From: Anaerolineae bacterium
Lineage (GTDB): Bacteria; Chloroflexota; Anaerolineae; 4572-78; J111
DNA: 64,000 nt
Assembly (NCBI GenBank): GCA_022071955.1
Contig: JAJVIM010000016.1
Span: 1-64,000, forward strand
Reading direction: 5' to 3'
How positions within the stretch are numbered: the first letter of the stretch is position 1; each line of letters starts with the position of its first letter. Under the pieces are notes generated by a model. The model was not told the DNA's origin and did not search any database. It saw only the letters and a list, made by a program, of their open reading frames with translations. The position numbers were made by a program, and so were the translations under genes. Shown here piece after piece: positions 18,012-26,889 of the stretch.

Positions 18012-18821
18012 ATGAGTAAAGTAAGACTTGATCTTTTACTGACCCAATTGGGGTTGGTTAATAGTCGCAGCAAGGCTCAATCTTTAATTATGGCCGGCCG
18101 GGTGCAGGTTGATGGCCAGGTGGTGACTAAAGCCGGCCACCCCACTGCCGCAGATGCCAAGGTGTGCGTAGAAGAAGAACTGCCCTATGTGAGCCGCGGC
18201 GGCATTAAACTGGCTGCCGCGCTCGATGCCTTTGGCTGGGAGCCGGTGGGAGCCGTGTGCGCCGACGTGGGCGCTTCAACCGGCGGCTTTACCGATGTGC
18301 TGCTTCAGCGTGGGGCGGCTCACGTTTACGCCATCGATGTGGGGTACGGGCAGTTGGCCTGGAAATTGCGCCAGGACAAACGCGTTACCGTTATGGAGCG
18401 CACCAATGCCCGCTATCTGGAGTCGCTGCCCCACCCCATCGATTTGGTTACAATTGACGCCTCGTTTATTTCCCTCAAATTGATTTTGCCGGCGGTTAAA
18501 AAGTGGCTGGCTGCGCCGGCGCGGGTTATTGCCCTGATAAAACCTCAATTTGAAGCCGGAAAGTCACAGGTGGGCAAAGGTGGGGTAGTTAGAAACTCCA
18601 AAACGCACCGGGAAGTGCTGGAAAAGATGATAGCAATGGCCGGCCAGCAGGAGTTTGACGTGCTGGGGTTAACGGCATCGCCCATAACCGGGCCGGCCGG
18701 TAACCACGAATTTTTGCTCTATCTGGGCTGGCGCAGCGGCCTGCCGATTCCATCAAGTACCGCTCTCATTCAACAGGCGCTTTTGAAAATTTATCCCGAT
18801 GCCGGGTATAATGTGGCGTAG
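18012..18821 (+). CDS. tlyA: TlyA-family rRNA 2'-O-methyltransferase
   Basis: 269 aa. S4 RNA-binding domain at residues 1-60 (RLDLLLTQLGLVNSRSKAQS), then a FtsJ/RrmJ Rossmann domain with SAM motif ADVGASTGGFTDVLLQRGA and catalytic segment LIKPQFEAGKSQVGKGGVVR. In mycobacteria TlyA methylates C1409 of 16S and C1920 of 23S rRNA; the older name haemolysin A is historical. Divergent from the prenyltransferase gene. Confidence 0.93.
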   Translation: MSKVRLDLLLTQLGLVNSRSKAQSLIMAGRVQVDGQVVTKAGHPTAADAKVCVEEELPYVSRGGIKLAAALDAFGWEPVGAVCADVGASTGGFTDVLLQRGAAHVYAIDVGYGQLAWKLRQDKRVTVMERTNARYLESLPHPIDLVTIDASFISLKLILPAVKKWLAAPARVIALIKPQFEAGKSQVGKGGVVRNSKTHREVLEKMIAMAGQQEFDVLGLTASPITGPAGNHEFLLYLGWRSGLPIPSSTALIQQALLKIYPDAGYNVA

Positions 18822-18825
18822 CGCG

Positions 18826-18854
18826 TAGACAAACCCCGGGGGCTAGTGTATAAT
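18826..18854 (+). promoter_or_regulatory. Sigma-70-type promoter before the GAF kinase gene
   Basis: TAGACA (18826-18831), a 17-nt spacer, then TATAAT (18849-18854), 43 bp before the ATG at 18898. This is a near-consensus housekeeping promoter by sequence; the start site would fall near 18861. Confidence 0.65.
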
Positions 18855-18897
18855 TCACTCACCACCGTCGTTAAAACGTACTCGTAATGAGGTTTCA

Positions 18898-20337
18898 ATG
18901 CTTAGATATCTTGATGGGCCTGGCCAAGAATCAGACCCCGATCGACATGATGATGACCTGATACCCCAACCTGACCCATCCGAGGTGGACGATCTGGATT
19001 TTGGCCCGGCTGTCGATGGTGACGAGCCATTGGACGCGGTTAGGGTTGGCGATCAGGACGACCAGACCGACATGCTCAAACAAAAAATTGTTGGCCTGGA
19101 GCACCGTATTGGGTATCTGGAGCGAATTGTCAAGGTTAGCCAGATGCTCAATTCTACCCTCAGCCTGGAGCCGCTGCTGCAAATTATTGTGCAATCTGCC
19201 ACGGAACTGACCAACACCGAAGCCTGCTCAATTATGCTGATTGACCGCAATACCGGCGAACTCCGCTTTGCCGAAGCCTCTGGCGGAGTGAGCAGCGCCC
19301 TCAGAAAAATCAGCATTCCGATGGATAAAAGCATTGCCGGCTATGTTATCCGTAAAAACAAACCGATTCTTATCCGTGATGCCAAAAATGATCCGCGCTG
19401 GCACGGCGATGTTGACACCACGCTGGATTTTCAAACGCAATCAATTTTGGGTGTCCCGTTGCGCGTGCGAGACAGAGTGATTGGCGTTTTGGAAGTTATT
19501 AACAAAACCACCTCCGAAGGCTTTAACGAGGACGACATCCAAATTACCACCACTTTGGGATTGCAGGCGGCGATTGCCATTGAAAACGCGCGGCTGCTCG
19601 ATGAACTGCAACAGGCCTACCGTGATCTGTCGCAGGTTGACCAGCTCAAAAACGATTTTGTCAGTATTGCCTCGCACGAGCTGCGCACGCCGCTGGCGGT
19701 AATTTTGGGGTATGCCACTTTTCTCAAAGACAACGTAAAAGGCGAAGCCAGCGAGCAGTTGGATATTGTGCTGAGCAGCGCCATAAAATTGCGGGCGCTC
19801 ATTGATGATATGGTCAACCTGCGCCACATTCAAACCGATGGTGTGCAGCTTGAACGGTCGATCTTTTCTTTGAAATCGCTGGTTAACGACGTTACCAAAG
19901 AATTTTCCCAGATTATTGCTACCAAAAAACTCATTCTCACCACCAAGTTTTCGCCCGAGGACTCGCTGTTAAATATCGATGGGGACCGACAAAAAGTTTA
20001 TTTGATTGTGGCTAACCTGGTGAGCAATGCCATCAAGTTTACCCCGGAAGGCGGCCGCATTCACGTCAGTGTCCATTTTAACGATCACAAATACACTCTC
20101 AGCGTTATCGATACCGGAATTGGTATTCCCAAAGCAGAATACGACCGCATTTTTGACCAATTTTATCAGGTTGAACCGCCGCTCACCCGCAAATATCAGG
20201 GCATGGGCCTGGGGTTATCCATTGCCAAGGGCATGGTTCAGGTTCATCGGGGCAGAATTTGGGTTGAAAGTGTGGTTGGCAAAGGTAGCAAATTTGTAGT
20301 GGTTTTACCTTCTGCCCCGGATGTGCGAGACGAATAA
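18898..20337 (+). CDS. GAF-domain sensor histidine kinase
   Basis: 479 aa, no membrane segment, so cytoplasmic. Order: acidic, Asp-rich N-terminal 60 residues; short coiled coil; GAF domain about 88-235 (ACSIMLIDRNTGELRF); HisKA with SHELRTPLAVILGY, phosphoacceptor His260; HATPase_c with VIDTGIGIP and YQGMGLGLSIAKGMV. The ligand is unknown and there is no adjacent response regulator. Own promoter at 18826; a PfkB kinase follows by 23 bp. Confidence 0.92.
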   Translation: MLRYLDGPGQESDPDRHDDDLIPQPDPSEVDDLDFGPAVDGDEPLDAVRVGDQDDQTDMLKQKIVGLEHRIGYLERIVKVSQMLNSTLSLEPLLQIIVQSATELTNTEACSIMLIDRNTGELRFAEASGGVSSALRKISIPMDKSIAGYVIRKNKPILIRDAKNDPRWHGDVDTTLDFQTQSILGVPLRVRDRVIGVLEVINKTTSEGFNEDDIQITTTLGLQAAIAIENARLLDELQQAYRDLSQVDQLKNDFVSIASHELRTPLAVILGYATFLKDNVKGEASEQLDIVLSSAIKLRALIDDMVNLRHIQTDGVQLERSIFSLKSLVNDVTKEFSQIIATKKLILTTKFSPEDSLLNIDGDRQKVYLIVANLVSNAIKFTPEGGRIHVSVHFNDHKYTLSVIDTGIGIPKAEYDRIFDQFYQVEPPLTRKYQGMGLGLSIAKGMVQVHRGRIWVESVVGKGSKFVVVLPSAPDVRDE

Positions 20338-20360
20338 ATAATCTGTTGGAGCTGCGCACA

Positions 20361-21365
20361 ATGCCCGATATTGTGGTGATGGGCGACATAAATGTAGACG
20401 TGATATTTACCATCCCGGCTTATCCATTGCCGGGTAATGAGGCCATAGCCACCACGGTGCAACTGCACACCGGCGGCTCGGCGGTGAATACCGCTATCGC
20501 GCTGGCCAAAATGGATATGAATGTGGGCTTTATTGGCCGCGTTGGCAGCGATCCGCTGGCCAATCAGGTTATCGCCGACCTGCAAAGCGCCGGCGTTGAT
20601 TGCAGCCAGGTTCAGGTAGACCCCAAAGTTAGCACCGGGATGATTTTTATCGCCGTGACCGAAGATGGCGAGCGGACTATGTTTGGCGCGCGCGGTGCAA
20701 ACTCTTTTACCCAGGCCCGTGAAATTGACCCCAAATATTTTGCCAGTTGTCGCTGGATACACCTGTCCAGCTATTCGTTTTTGGCCCACCACCAGTATGA
20801 AACCATTCTCAGCGCGCTGGACATTGCCGAAAACTCGCCCTACACCCGGGTTAGCCTGGATATTGGCACCGAGCCGGCCATCCGCGCCCGCGCCAGAATT
20901 TTAGAACTGCTGCCCCGCATCGATGTGATTTTGCCCAACGAAACCGAGGTAACTTTGCTGGGCAGCGGCCTGCCGGTAGATGACAGCCTGGCTTTTTTGC
21001 TCAACGGCCAGGGCGCTAACGCGGTGGTCACCAAACGGGGCCGCAAAGGTTGTTTGCTGGCCGTTGGCGACAAGCGGGTGGCCTTCCCATCATTTGAGGT
21101 TGATGTCAAAGATTCCACCGGTGCCGGCGATAGTTTCAACGCCGGGGTGGTGCTGGCCCGGTTAGTGGGGTTAAGCTGGGAAGCCTCGGCGGCGTTGGGT
21201 AACGCCTTGGGGGGGTTGTCTACTACCCAGCAGGGCGCCGGAGCCGCCTCGTTAAGCCGGGCGGCGGTGGCTCGCATGGTTGAGAAACATCTGTTTAAAT
21301 CAGAATGGTCGCCGGTCCGCTCCGCCCTCGAAGAGCTAACTGCTTATTTTGAAGGTATACTCTAA
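20361..21365 (+). CDS. PfkB-family carbohydrate kinase
   Basis: 334 aa from ATG 20361 (GGAG 9 nt upstream; an in-frame TTG at 20346 overlaps that site). Ribokinase fold: GDINVDVIF, HTGGSAVNTAIALAKM, GFIGRVGSDPLANQV, and the catalytic motif KDSTGAGDSFNAGVVLARL with its Asp base. Phosphorylates a sugar or nucleoside; the substrate cannot be told. Probably co-transcribed with the GAF kinase. Confidence 0.9.
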   Translation: MPDIVVMGDINVDVIFTIPAYPLPGNEAIATTVQLHTGGSAVNTAIALAKMDMNVGFIGRVGSDPLANQVIADLQSAGVDCSQVQVDPKVSTGMIFIAVTEDGERTMFGARGANSFTQAREIDPKYFASCRWIHLSSYSFLAHHQYETILSALDIAENSPYTRVSLDIGTEPAIRARARILELLPRIDVILPNETEVTLLGSGLPVDDSLAFLLNGQGANAVVTKRGRKGCLLAVGDKRVAFPSFEVDVKDSTGAGDSFNAGVVLARLVGLSWEASAALGNALGGLSTTQQGAGAASLSRAAVARMVEKHLFKSEWSPVRSALEELTAYFEGIL

Positions 21366-21414
21366 TCCGCATCGTTGCCCAAATTAAATTATTGTGATAA
21401 ACTGCACAAGCCTG

Positions 21415-21500
21415 AGTGAATGAACGAGTCAGCGAGTCAGCGAATTGCGGGCCTGCGCAACACGCAACACGAACTGTGAACTCAAAACTCAAAACTCACC
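21415..21500. repeat. Cluster of short tandem duplications
   Basis: Three different words are each doubled in a row: GAGTCAGC twice (21426-21441), CGCAACAC twice (near 21455-21470) and ACTCAAA twice (near 21480-21495). It is noncoding and lies in the 321-bp gap before tpiA. Such doubled words recall the A+T-rich intergenic repeats at 4548 and 57290. No gene is visible in this gap. Confidence 0.6.
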
Positions 21501-21566
21501 CAACCCACCAAACTTATTCTCAAGTGAGCGTGATAGAACCTGCGGGTGCAGCAACGAAAACAAAAA

Positions 21567-21648
21567 TGTCACTCTGAGCGACCGCAGGGAGCGAAGAGTC
21601 TCCACGATGAGAGAACCGGAGACTCTGAGCCGAAGACTCAGAGTGACA
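21567..21648. repeat. Nested inverted repeat upstream of tpiA
   Basis: Outer arms TGTCACTCTGAG (21567-21578) and CTCAGAGTGACA (21637-21648), 12 bp perfect; inner arms AGAGTCTCC (21595-21603) and GGAGACTCT (21618-21626). Length 82 bp. Resembles dispersed TGTCACTCTGAG-type palindromes of other genomes. It ends 38 bp before the tpiA ATG. Confidence 0.75.
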
Positions 21649-21686
21649 TAATAAAGTCTATTTTTGAGGGAGATACAAATTTAAAA

Positions 21687-22442
21687 ATGCGAACACCAAT
21701 TATTGCTGGTAACTGGAAGATGCACAAAACTGTGGCCGAAGCGAAAAAGCTGGCCCAGGACGTTATTGACTCCGTGGCCGATATTGACGGCGTGGATGTG
21801 GTGCTCTGCCCGCCGTTTACCGCGCTGGCGGCGCTGAGTGAAATATTGGCCGGCACAAACGTCGGTTTGGGCGCGCAAAATATGTATTTTGAAGAGCAGG
21901 GCGCGTTTACCGGCGAGGTTTCGCCGCTGATGCTCAAAGAGCTGTGCCAGTACGTAATTTTGGGCCACTCTGAACGCCGTCAATTTTTTGGTGAAACCGA
22001 TGAGGGTGTCAACAAAAAAATCAAAGTGGCGCTGGCCCACGGATTAACCCCAATTGTGTGTGTGGGTGAAAATCTGACCCAAAACGAAGCCGGCGAAACC
22101 AACAGCTTTGTGGGCGGGCAGGTTAAAGCCGCCTTTGCCGGGTTGTCTGCCGCCGATGCGGTGAAAGTAATTGTGGCCTACGAACCCATTTGGGCCATTG
22201 GCACCGGCAAAAACGCCGACGCCGAAACCGCCAACAGTATTATTGCCACGGCCATTCGCGGGGTGCTGGCTTCAATGTACAGCGTCGATGTCGCCGGGCA
22301 GATTCGGGTGCAGTACGGTGGCAGCGTTAAGCCGGCCAACGTTCAGGCCTACATGGCCCAACCTGATATTGACGGTGCGCTGGTTGGCGGCGCCAGCCTG
22401 ACTATTGAAAACTTTTTGCCCCTGATCAAAGGAGCGCTGTAG
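21687..22442 (+). CDS. tpiA: Triose-phosphate isomerase
   Basis: 251 aa from ATG 21687, where the family N-terminus MRTPIIAGNWKMHKT begins; the frame is open further upstream through a repeat but that is not coding. Interconverts DHAP and glyceraldehyde 3-phosphate. Catalytic Lys in NWKMHK, His in ILGHSERRQFFGE, Glu in VIVAYEPIWAIGTGK, phosphate loop in QYGGSVKPANV. A GAGGGAG lies rather far (about 15 nt) upstream. Confidence 0.96.
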   Translation: MRTPIIAGNWKMHKTVAEAKKLAQDVIDSVADIDGVDVVLCPPFTALAALSEILAGTNVGLGAQNMYFEEQGAFTGEVSPLMLKELCQYVILGHSERRQFFGETDEGVNKKIKVALAHGLTPIVCVGENLTQNEAGETNSFVGGQVKAAFAGLSAADAVKVIVAYEPIWAIGTGKNADAETANSIIATAIRGVLASMYSVDVAGQIRVQYGGSVKPANVQAYMAQPDIDGALVGGASLTIENFLPLIKGAL

Positions 22443-22495
22443 GGTTATAGCTTAGGGGCGATGGCGGCATCGCCTCGCCCCAAAGATTGGATGGC

Positions 22496-23260
22496 ATGTC
22501 TGGCTGGTCTATTCTTTTTTGGCTGATTATTACATTTTTACTGCTACACCCCCTGAACCGTTGGATTTATACCCACGTGCAGGGGGTGGCTTTTTTGTTA
22601 ACCCGCAGCCAGGCCGTGGCGCTGTGGATTTTTTGGGTTTTGTTTTTGCCCGGCACTCTCCTCCACGAATTTAGCCATTGGCTTACCGCCAAATTACTGG
22701 GGGTAACAACCCGCAGCTTTTCAGTGTGGCCCAAACCCAAAAAGGGCGGCCAACTCCAAATGGGCGCGGTTCAGATTGACGCCACGGACCCGTTTCGGCA
22801 CAGCCTGATTGGGCTGGCTCCCTTAATTTTTGGCAGTGTGGCGGTGCTGCTCATTGGGTACGGCTGGTTACGGTTGGATCAACTGAGCAATGCCGTGCTC
22901 AGCGCCAACCCGGATCGCTGGTGGCGGGCGGCGGCTGATATGCTGACCATCCCCGATGTGTGGTTGGGGGTTTACCTGGTTTTTGCCATTTCCAACGCCA
23001 TGCTGCCCAGCGCCTCAGACCGCGAGTCTTGGCGCACGGCGCTTATCTTTTTGGGGTTGGCTTTTGTGCTGGGGTTGGGGTTGGGGCTGAACCCTTCGCT
23101 GCCACCGGCCGTGCAGGATTTCAGCCTGTCGCTGTTGTTATACTTGCTGGCGGCGTTTATCATTACCATTGGCCTGGACGCGCTGGTGATCCTGGTTGTT
23201 TTTGTACTGGAAACATTGATTGGGGTGCTGTTGGGCCGGCGCGTGCAGTACGGCCGTTAA
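22496..23260 (+). CDS. Membrane protein with HExxH, M50-like metalloprotease
   Basis: 254 aa (an in-frame TTG at 22487 would add three residues). About six to seven hydrophobic segments; LLHEFSHWLTAKLLGV puts an HExxH zinc motif inside a membrane segment, as in site-2-type proteases. The second metal ligand (usually an Asp in a late NPDG-type motif) is not recognisable, so it could be an inactive relative or a different membrane hydrolase. Follows tpiA by about 50 bp. Confidence 0.65.
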   Translation: MSGWSILFWLIITFLLLHPLNRWIYTHVQGVAFLLTRSQAVALWIFWVLFLPGTLLHEFSHWLTAKLLGVTTRSFSVWPKPKKGGQLQMGAVQIDATDPFRHSLIGLAPLIFGSVAVLLIGYGWLRLDQLSNAVLSANPDRWWRAAADMLTIPDVWLGVYLVFAISNAMLPSASDRESWRTALIFLGLAFVLGLGLGLNPSLPPAVQDFSLSLLLYLLAAFIITIGLDALVILVVFVLETLIGVLLGRRVQYGR

Positions 23261-23292
23261 TCTGTCAACATTGAATAGTTTCCCACAAAGAT

Positions 23293-23319
23293 GTAGGTCA
23301 CGCCAAAGGCGTGATCTAC
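23293..23319. repeat. Palindrome GTAGGTCACGCC / GGCGTGATCTAC
   Basis: Two 12-nt arms around AAA, one G-U pair. It lies in the gap between the metalloprotease-like gene and the MFS gene and could act as a weak terminator or be a dispersed repeat; the GTCACG core also occurs at 3761. Confidence 0.6.
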
Positions 23320-23434
23320 GTTTGTTTTGGGGTATAGCTGCACAGGGAGATAAGCCATTTTTCGCGCATCACAACTTTCATTACGGCTTAATACAACGCT
23401 CGATCCGGCCAACCGCGGCCTGCTGATTGCCAAA

Positions 23435-24541
23435 TTGTACTACCTGCTGTTTTTTGGCGCGGTTGGCAGTTTGATTCCCTTTTTCAACATTTATTTGCAG
23501 CAGAAGGGATTATCTGGCGCGCAGATTGGCTGGTTGGGGAGTATTCCGCCGCTGGTTACCCTGATTGCCAATCCATTTTGGGGCGGCGTGGCCGATCGCT
23601 GGCAGATATACCGGCAGGTTTTATTTTTGTGCGCTCTCTCGGCCGGGGGTGTTAGCCTGCTGTTTTTGCAGGCCAACAGTTTTTGGCTGTTTATGGTGCT
23701 GGTCATCATTTTGTTTTTTTTCCGCAACCCAATGGCTGCCATTGTCGATGGCACGGTGATGAGCGTGGTTACCCGGCTCAATGCCAGTTATGGCCGCCAG
23801 CGGTTGTGGGGAACAACCGGTTTTTTGCTGGCGTCGCTGGTGCTGGCTCAATTTTTAACGCCGCAAACAATGAATCTCACTTTTTGGCTGCACGCCACAT
23901 TGTTGGGGCTTGGTTGTGCCGTACTGAGCATTTTTATTCCGGTTGAGCCGTCGCCGCAAAACACCCGTTTGAGACAGGGTTTAAAAATTCTGCTGGGACA
24001 GCCTCACTATTTGAGCTTTTTTATCGCGTTGATTTTGATGGGGATTGGGCTGTCGTGCTATGTGGGCTTTTTGGGACTGCACGTGTTGGCTGTGGGCGGC
24101 ACCGAGCGCCACGTTGGGCTGGTTTGGGCAGCAAATTCGCTGCTGGAAATCCCGATGATGTATTTTGGGGCAAGCTGGTTTGCCCGGTTTTCGTTTCGGC
24201 GGCTTATCCCGGGGGCTATGCTGGGCTATGTGGTAATTTGGGGGTTGATTGGGCTGGCCAATTCGGTTTGGTTGATTATTGCGGTAGTGCTGGGGATCGG
24301 GCTGTGTTATGGTGTGTATTGGGTGGCGGTGGTGGGCTTTGTGGCCAAAACCGCGCCCGTGGGGCTACGAGCCACCTCGCAGGCAATGGTGGGCATTGCC
24401 ATGAACGGTTTTGGCTGGAGCATTGGCTCGGTGGTAGCCGGTTACGTGTGGGATCAGTTGGGCGGCGGCGCTGTGTTTGGCTTTGCTTCGCTGTGCGCCC
24501 TGGCTGCCATCGCCATCTTTTTGAAAGGGTGCCGCCAATGA
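23435..24541 (+). CDS. MFS transporter, MFS_1-like
   Basis: 368 aa from TTG 23435, with about twelve membrane segments; the GGVADRW loop between segments 2 and 3 is a typical major facilitator signature. Resembles the NupG/HcaT/LacY-like branch; substrate unknown. The start is uncertain: TTG 23435 has no ribosome site, while the same frame is open back to a TAA just before an ATT at 23357, and GGGAG sits exactly 7 nt before that ATT. Its stop overlaps the next MFS gene (ATGA). Confidence 0.82.
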   Translation: MYYLLFFGAVGSLIPFFNIYLQQKGLSGAQIGWLGSIPPLVTLIANPFWGGVADRWQIYRQVLFLCALSAGGVSLLFLQANSFWLFMVLVIILFFFRNPMAAIVDGTVMSVVTRLNASYGRQRLWGTTGFLLASLVLAQFLTPQTMNLTFWLHATLLGLGCAVLSIFIPVEPSPQNTRLRQGLKILLGQPHYLSFFIALILMGIGLSCYVGFLGLHVLAVGGTERHVGLVWAANSLLEIPMMYFGASWFARFSFRRLIPGAMLGYVVIWGLIGLANSVWLIIAVVLGIGLCYGVYWVAVVGFVAKTAPVGLRATSQAMVGIAMNGFGWSIGSVVAGYVWDQLGGGAVFGFASLCALAAIAIFLKGCRQ

Positions 24542-25710
24542 CCGAACCAACCCTGCTTCAGGCCGCGCCGTTTCAACGCGATCGTTTTACCTGGCTGGCC
24601 TATTGGATGCTGGCCTATTACGCTTATATGCAGGCAGCGTTAGGCCCGCTGATGCCATTTTTGCGCGCCGAACTCGGTTTGAGTTACACCGTGGCCGGCC
24701 TGCATCTGAGCGCCTTTGCGCTGGGGATGGTGCTGGCCGGGTTAACCGGCGATAGGCTGGCGCTCAAATTGAGCCGCTATGTTGTTTTTTGGGCCGGAGC
24801 TGCCGGGATGGCCGTGGGGGGCGTGGGGTTGGCGCTGAGCAGCCAAACCGTGTTAACCATTGGCAGTATTTTGGCTATGGGCTGGCTGGGGTCGTTGGTG
24901 CTGGTGATGATTCAGGCCATGTTGTCAGACCGGCATCAGGAAAAGCGAGCCATCGCCCTGACTGAGTCTAACGTGATGGCCAGCGTTTTTGCCGCGCTGG
25001 CCCCGCTGCTGATTGGCGGCTTTCAGCGGACGGGCTTCGGCTGGCGCAGCGCCCTCTATTTTGGCGCGGCGACGCTGCTGGTAATGGGCCTGCTGTTCAA
25101 AGCCCAACCCGTGCCCGAACCTCGCCGCGCGGTTGAAGATAAGTCATCGAGCCGCAAACTGCCGCTGCTGTTTTGGGGTTACTGGCTGGTGGTGGTGCTT
25201 TCGGTTTCAGTGGAATGGTGCCTGATTTTTTGGGGCGCGGACTTTCTGGAGAATCAGGCCGGGCTGGCCCGCGTAGATGCCGCCACCGCCATGAGTGTGT
25301 TTTTTGGGGCAATGATTGTGGGCCGATTTTGGGGCAGCCGCCTCACCCGGACTACGCCGGGCGCAAACCTGCTCACGCTGGCGCTGAGCACGGCGCTGGT
25401 TGGTTTTCCGTTGTTCTGGCTGGCGCGGTCGCCGGTGTTGAATATTGTGGGGCTGTTTATTACCGGGCTGGGCGTGGCCAACCTGTTCCCGCTGACGCTG
25501 TCGGTGGCGGTGGGCGTGGCCGCCCGCCAAATTGATCAGGCCAGCGCCCGCCTGTCGATGGGCGGCGGGACGGCGATTTTGCTGGCGCCGCTGGTTTTGG
25601 GCTGGATTGCCGACCAGGTTGGCATTTATCTGGCTTACGGCCTGGTAGTGGTGCTGCTGGTGGCCGCGCTGAGTCTGGTTTTAATCACCAACCGTCTGGC
25701 CCGCCGTTAG
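24538..25710 (+). CDS. MFS transporter
   Basis: 390 aa, about twelve membrane segments, with GLTGDRLALKLSR as the conserved 2-3 loop. The ATG overlaps the preceding transporter stop by 4 bp, so the two are translated together, yet they are not close in sequence. Members of this type include CynX/NarK-like carriers; substrate cannot be told. The end overlaps the convergent DUF3037 gene by 4 bp. Confidence 0.85.
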   Translation: MTEPTLLQAAPFQRDRFTWLAYWMLAYYAYMQAALGPLMPFLRAELGLSYTVAGLHLSAFALGMVLAGLTGDRLALKLSRYVVFWAGAAGMAVGGVGLALSSQTVLTIGSILAMGWLGSLVLVMIQAMLSDRHQEKRAIALTESNVMASVFAALAPLLIGGFQRTGFGWRSALYFGAATLLVMGLLFKAQPVPEPRRAVEDKSSSRKLPLLFWGYWLVVVLSVSVEWCLIFWGADFLENQAGLARVDAATAMSVFFGAMIVGRFWGSRLTRTTPGANLLTLALSTALVGFPLFWLARSPVLNIVGLFITGLGVANLFPLTLSVAVGVAARQIDQASARLSMGGGTAILLAPLVLGWIADQVGIYLAYGLVVVLLVAALSLVLITNRLARR

Positions 25711-26093
25711 CACAGCCTGACCATCGCCTGCATCAAATGTTCCAGCGCTTCGGCGGGATCGGTGCACAGGCCAGTATGCACCCCGGAAACCTGAATGCTG
25801 GTGCTGCGCGGCGTCACCAGCCAGTGAAACCGCTCGGCGGGGGCTAACTGGCCGATGGGATGGCTGGCGTCGCCGCTGCAAATGCGTGGAATCAATTCAA
25901 GGTGATGGCGCACCTTTTCGGGGTCTAGTTGGGGCGCCATTGCCGCCAGTCGCTGTTCATCCAGCTCGATTTTGGCCGCCAGAAAACGCTGGGTGCGGCA
26001 AAACAAAATTACCCCCACGTTGATGAACTCCTCGCGTTCAACATAGGGTACCACCCGGACAACTGCGTAATCAAACGAGTTTGTGGTGGGCAT
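25707..26093 (-). CDS. DUF3037 family protein
   Basis: 128 aa from the ATG at 26093, with GGAGG 9 nt upstream. FDYAVVRVVPYVEREEFINV and GVILFCRTQRFLAAKI match the DUF3037 family. Function unknown; in many genomes it is next to a HipA-like kinase, as here, where its start overlaps that gene by 23 bp. Probably acts with it. Confidence 0.8.
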   Translation of the reverse strand: MPTTNSFDYAVVRVVPYVEREEFINVGVILFCRTQRFLAAKIELDEQRLAAMAPQLDPEKVRHHLELIPRICSGDASHPIGQLAPAERFHWLVTPRSTSIQVSGVHTGLCTDPAEALEHLMQAMVRLC

Positions 26094-26859
26094 TAATCGC
26101 TTCCTCCACAAAGATTGGCGCGGCAGCCAGCCGGTTTTGCAGATAGGCGACGTAGGCCGCGCGATGTTTTTTGCGCGTAGAAAACGTAGATTCCTGACCC
26201 AGCCAGTTATCCGGAATTTGAGCTACAATATCTGACAGCAGTTTTTTGGTTAACCGCGGCCGCAATTCGGCATCGGCCTGCGATAGCTGGCTGGCAAACG
26301 GCAGCAGGGTGTGGTTGTTGATCAGGCTAAAAGGCGTTTGGCTGCGGGTTAAATAGTTGTCATCCCAACTGTGATGAAAATAAAACGCCGCCCCGTGATC
26401 AATGAGCCACAGGGTGTCGCCGCAGATGAGCATATTGACGTTGCGCGCGGTGCGGTCAACGTTGGTGATGTAGGCGTCAAACCAAACAATTTTAGAAGCC
26501 AGCTCCGGCGCGGGCGGCGGTTTGAGCAGTTGGTTAAAATCAAAGGCGTTGGGCAGGTAGCGCAGCCCCAGGTTTAACCGGCCGGCACTGGCCTTGAGTA
26601 AATCCTGAATTTCGGGGTCTGGCTCAGAGCGCGCCAGCATGGGATCAAGCTCCATAAACACAATTTCCGGAATGAGCAGGCCCAACGACCGGCCGATTTC
26701 GCCGGCGAGCAACTCGGCGATGAGCGCCTTTGGCCCCTGGCCGGCGCCTACAAATTTCATTACGTAAAGTTGATTGTCATCGGCTTCAACAATGGCCGGC
26801 AGCGAACCGCCTTCGCGCAGGGGAGTAACGTAGCGGGTTGCCGTTACAGTTTTAATCAT
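26071..26859 (-). CDS. HipA-like kinase domain protein
   Basis: 262 aa. The catalytic loop is WFDAYITNVDRTARNVNML (N-x-DR-x3-N, with Asp and Asn of the HipA/PI4K-type fold) and the metal-binding DFG position reads LIDHGAAFYFHH. N-terminal nucleotide-binding lobe has MKFVGAGQGPKALIAELLAG. The HipB-type DNA-binding partner of classical toxin systems is absent; the partner here is the overlapping DUF3037 gene. Target unknown. Confidence 0.8.
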   Translation of the reverse strand: MIKTVTATRYVTPLREGGSLPAIVEADDNQLYVMKFVGAGQGPKALIAELLAGEIGRSLGLLIPEIVFMELDPMLARSEPDPEIQDLLKASAGRLNLGLRYLPNAFDFNQLLKPPPAPELASKIVWFDAYITNVDRTARNVNMLICGDTLWLIDHGAAFYFHHSWDDNYLTRSQTPFSLINNHTLLPFASQLSQADAELRPRLTKKLLSDIVAQIPDNWLGQESTFSTRKKHRAAYVAYLQNRLAAAPIFVEEAINAHHKLV

Positions 26860-26889
26860 GATTATCCTTTTTGAGGGTGGGTGAGATTA

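Noticed and set aside
21546..21686. N-terminal extension of tpiA
   Set aside because: Runs through a nested inverted repeat; the family N-terminus begins at 21687.
24055..24537. Upstream extension of the second MFS gene
   Set aside because: Overlaps the first MFS gene in another frame; ATG 24538 gives a normal start and ATGA overlap.
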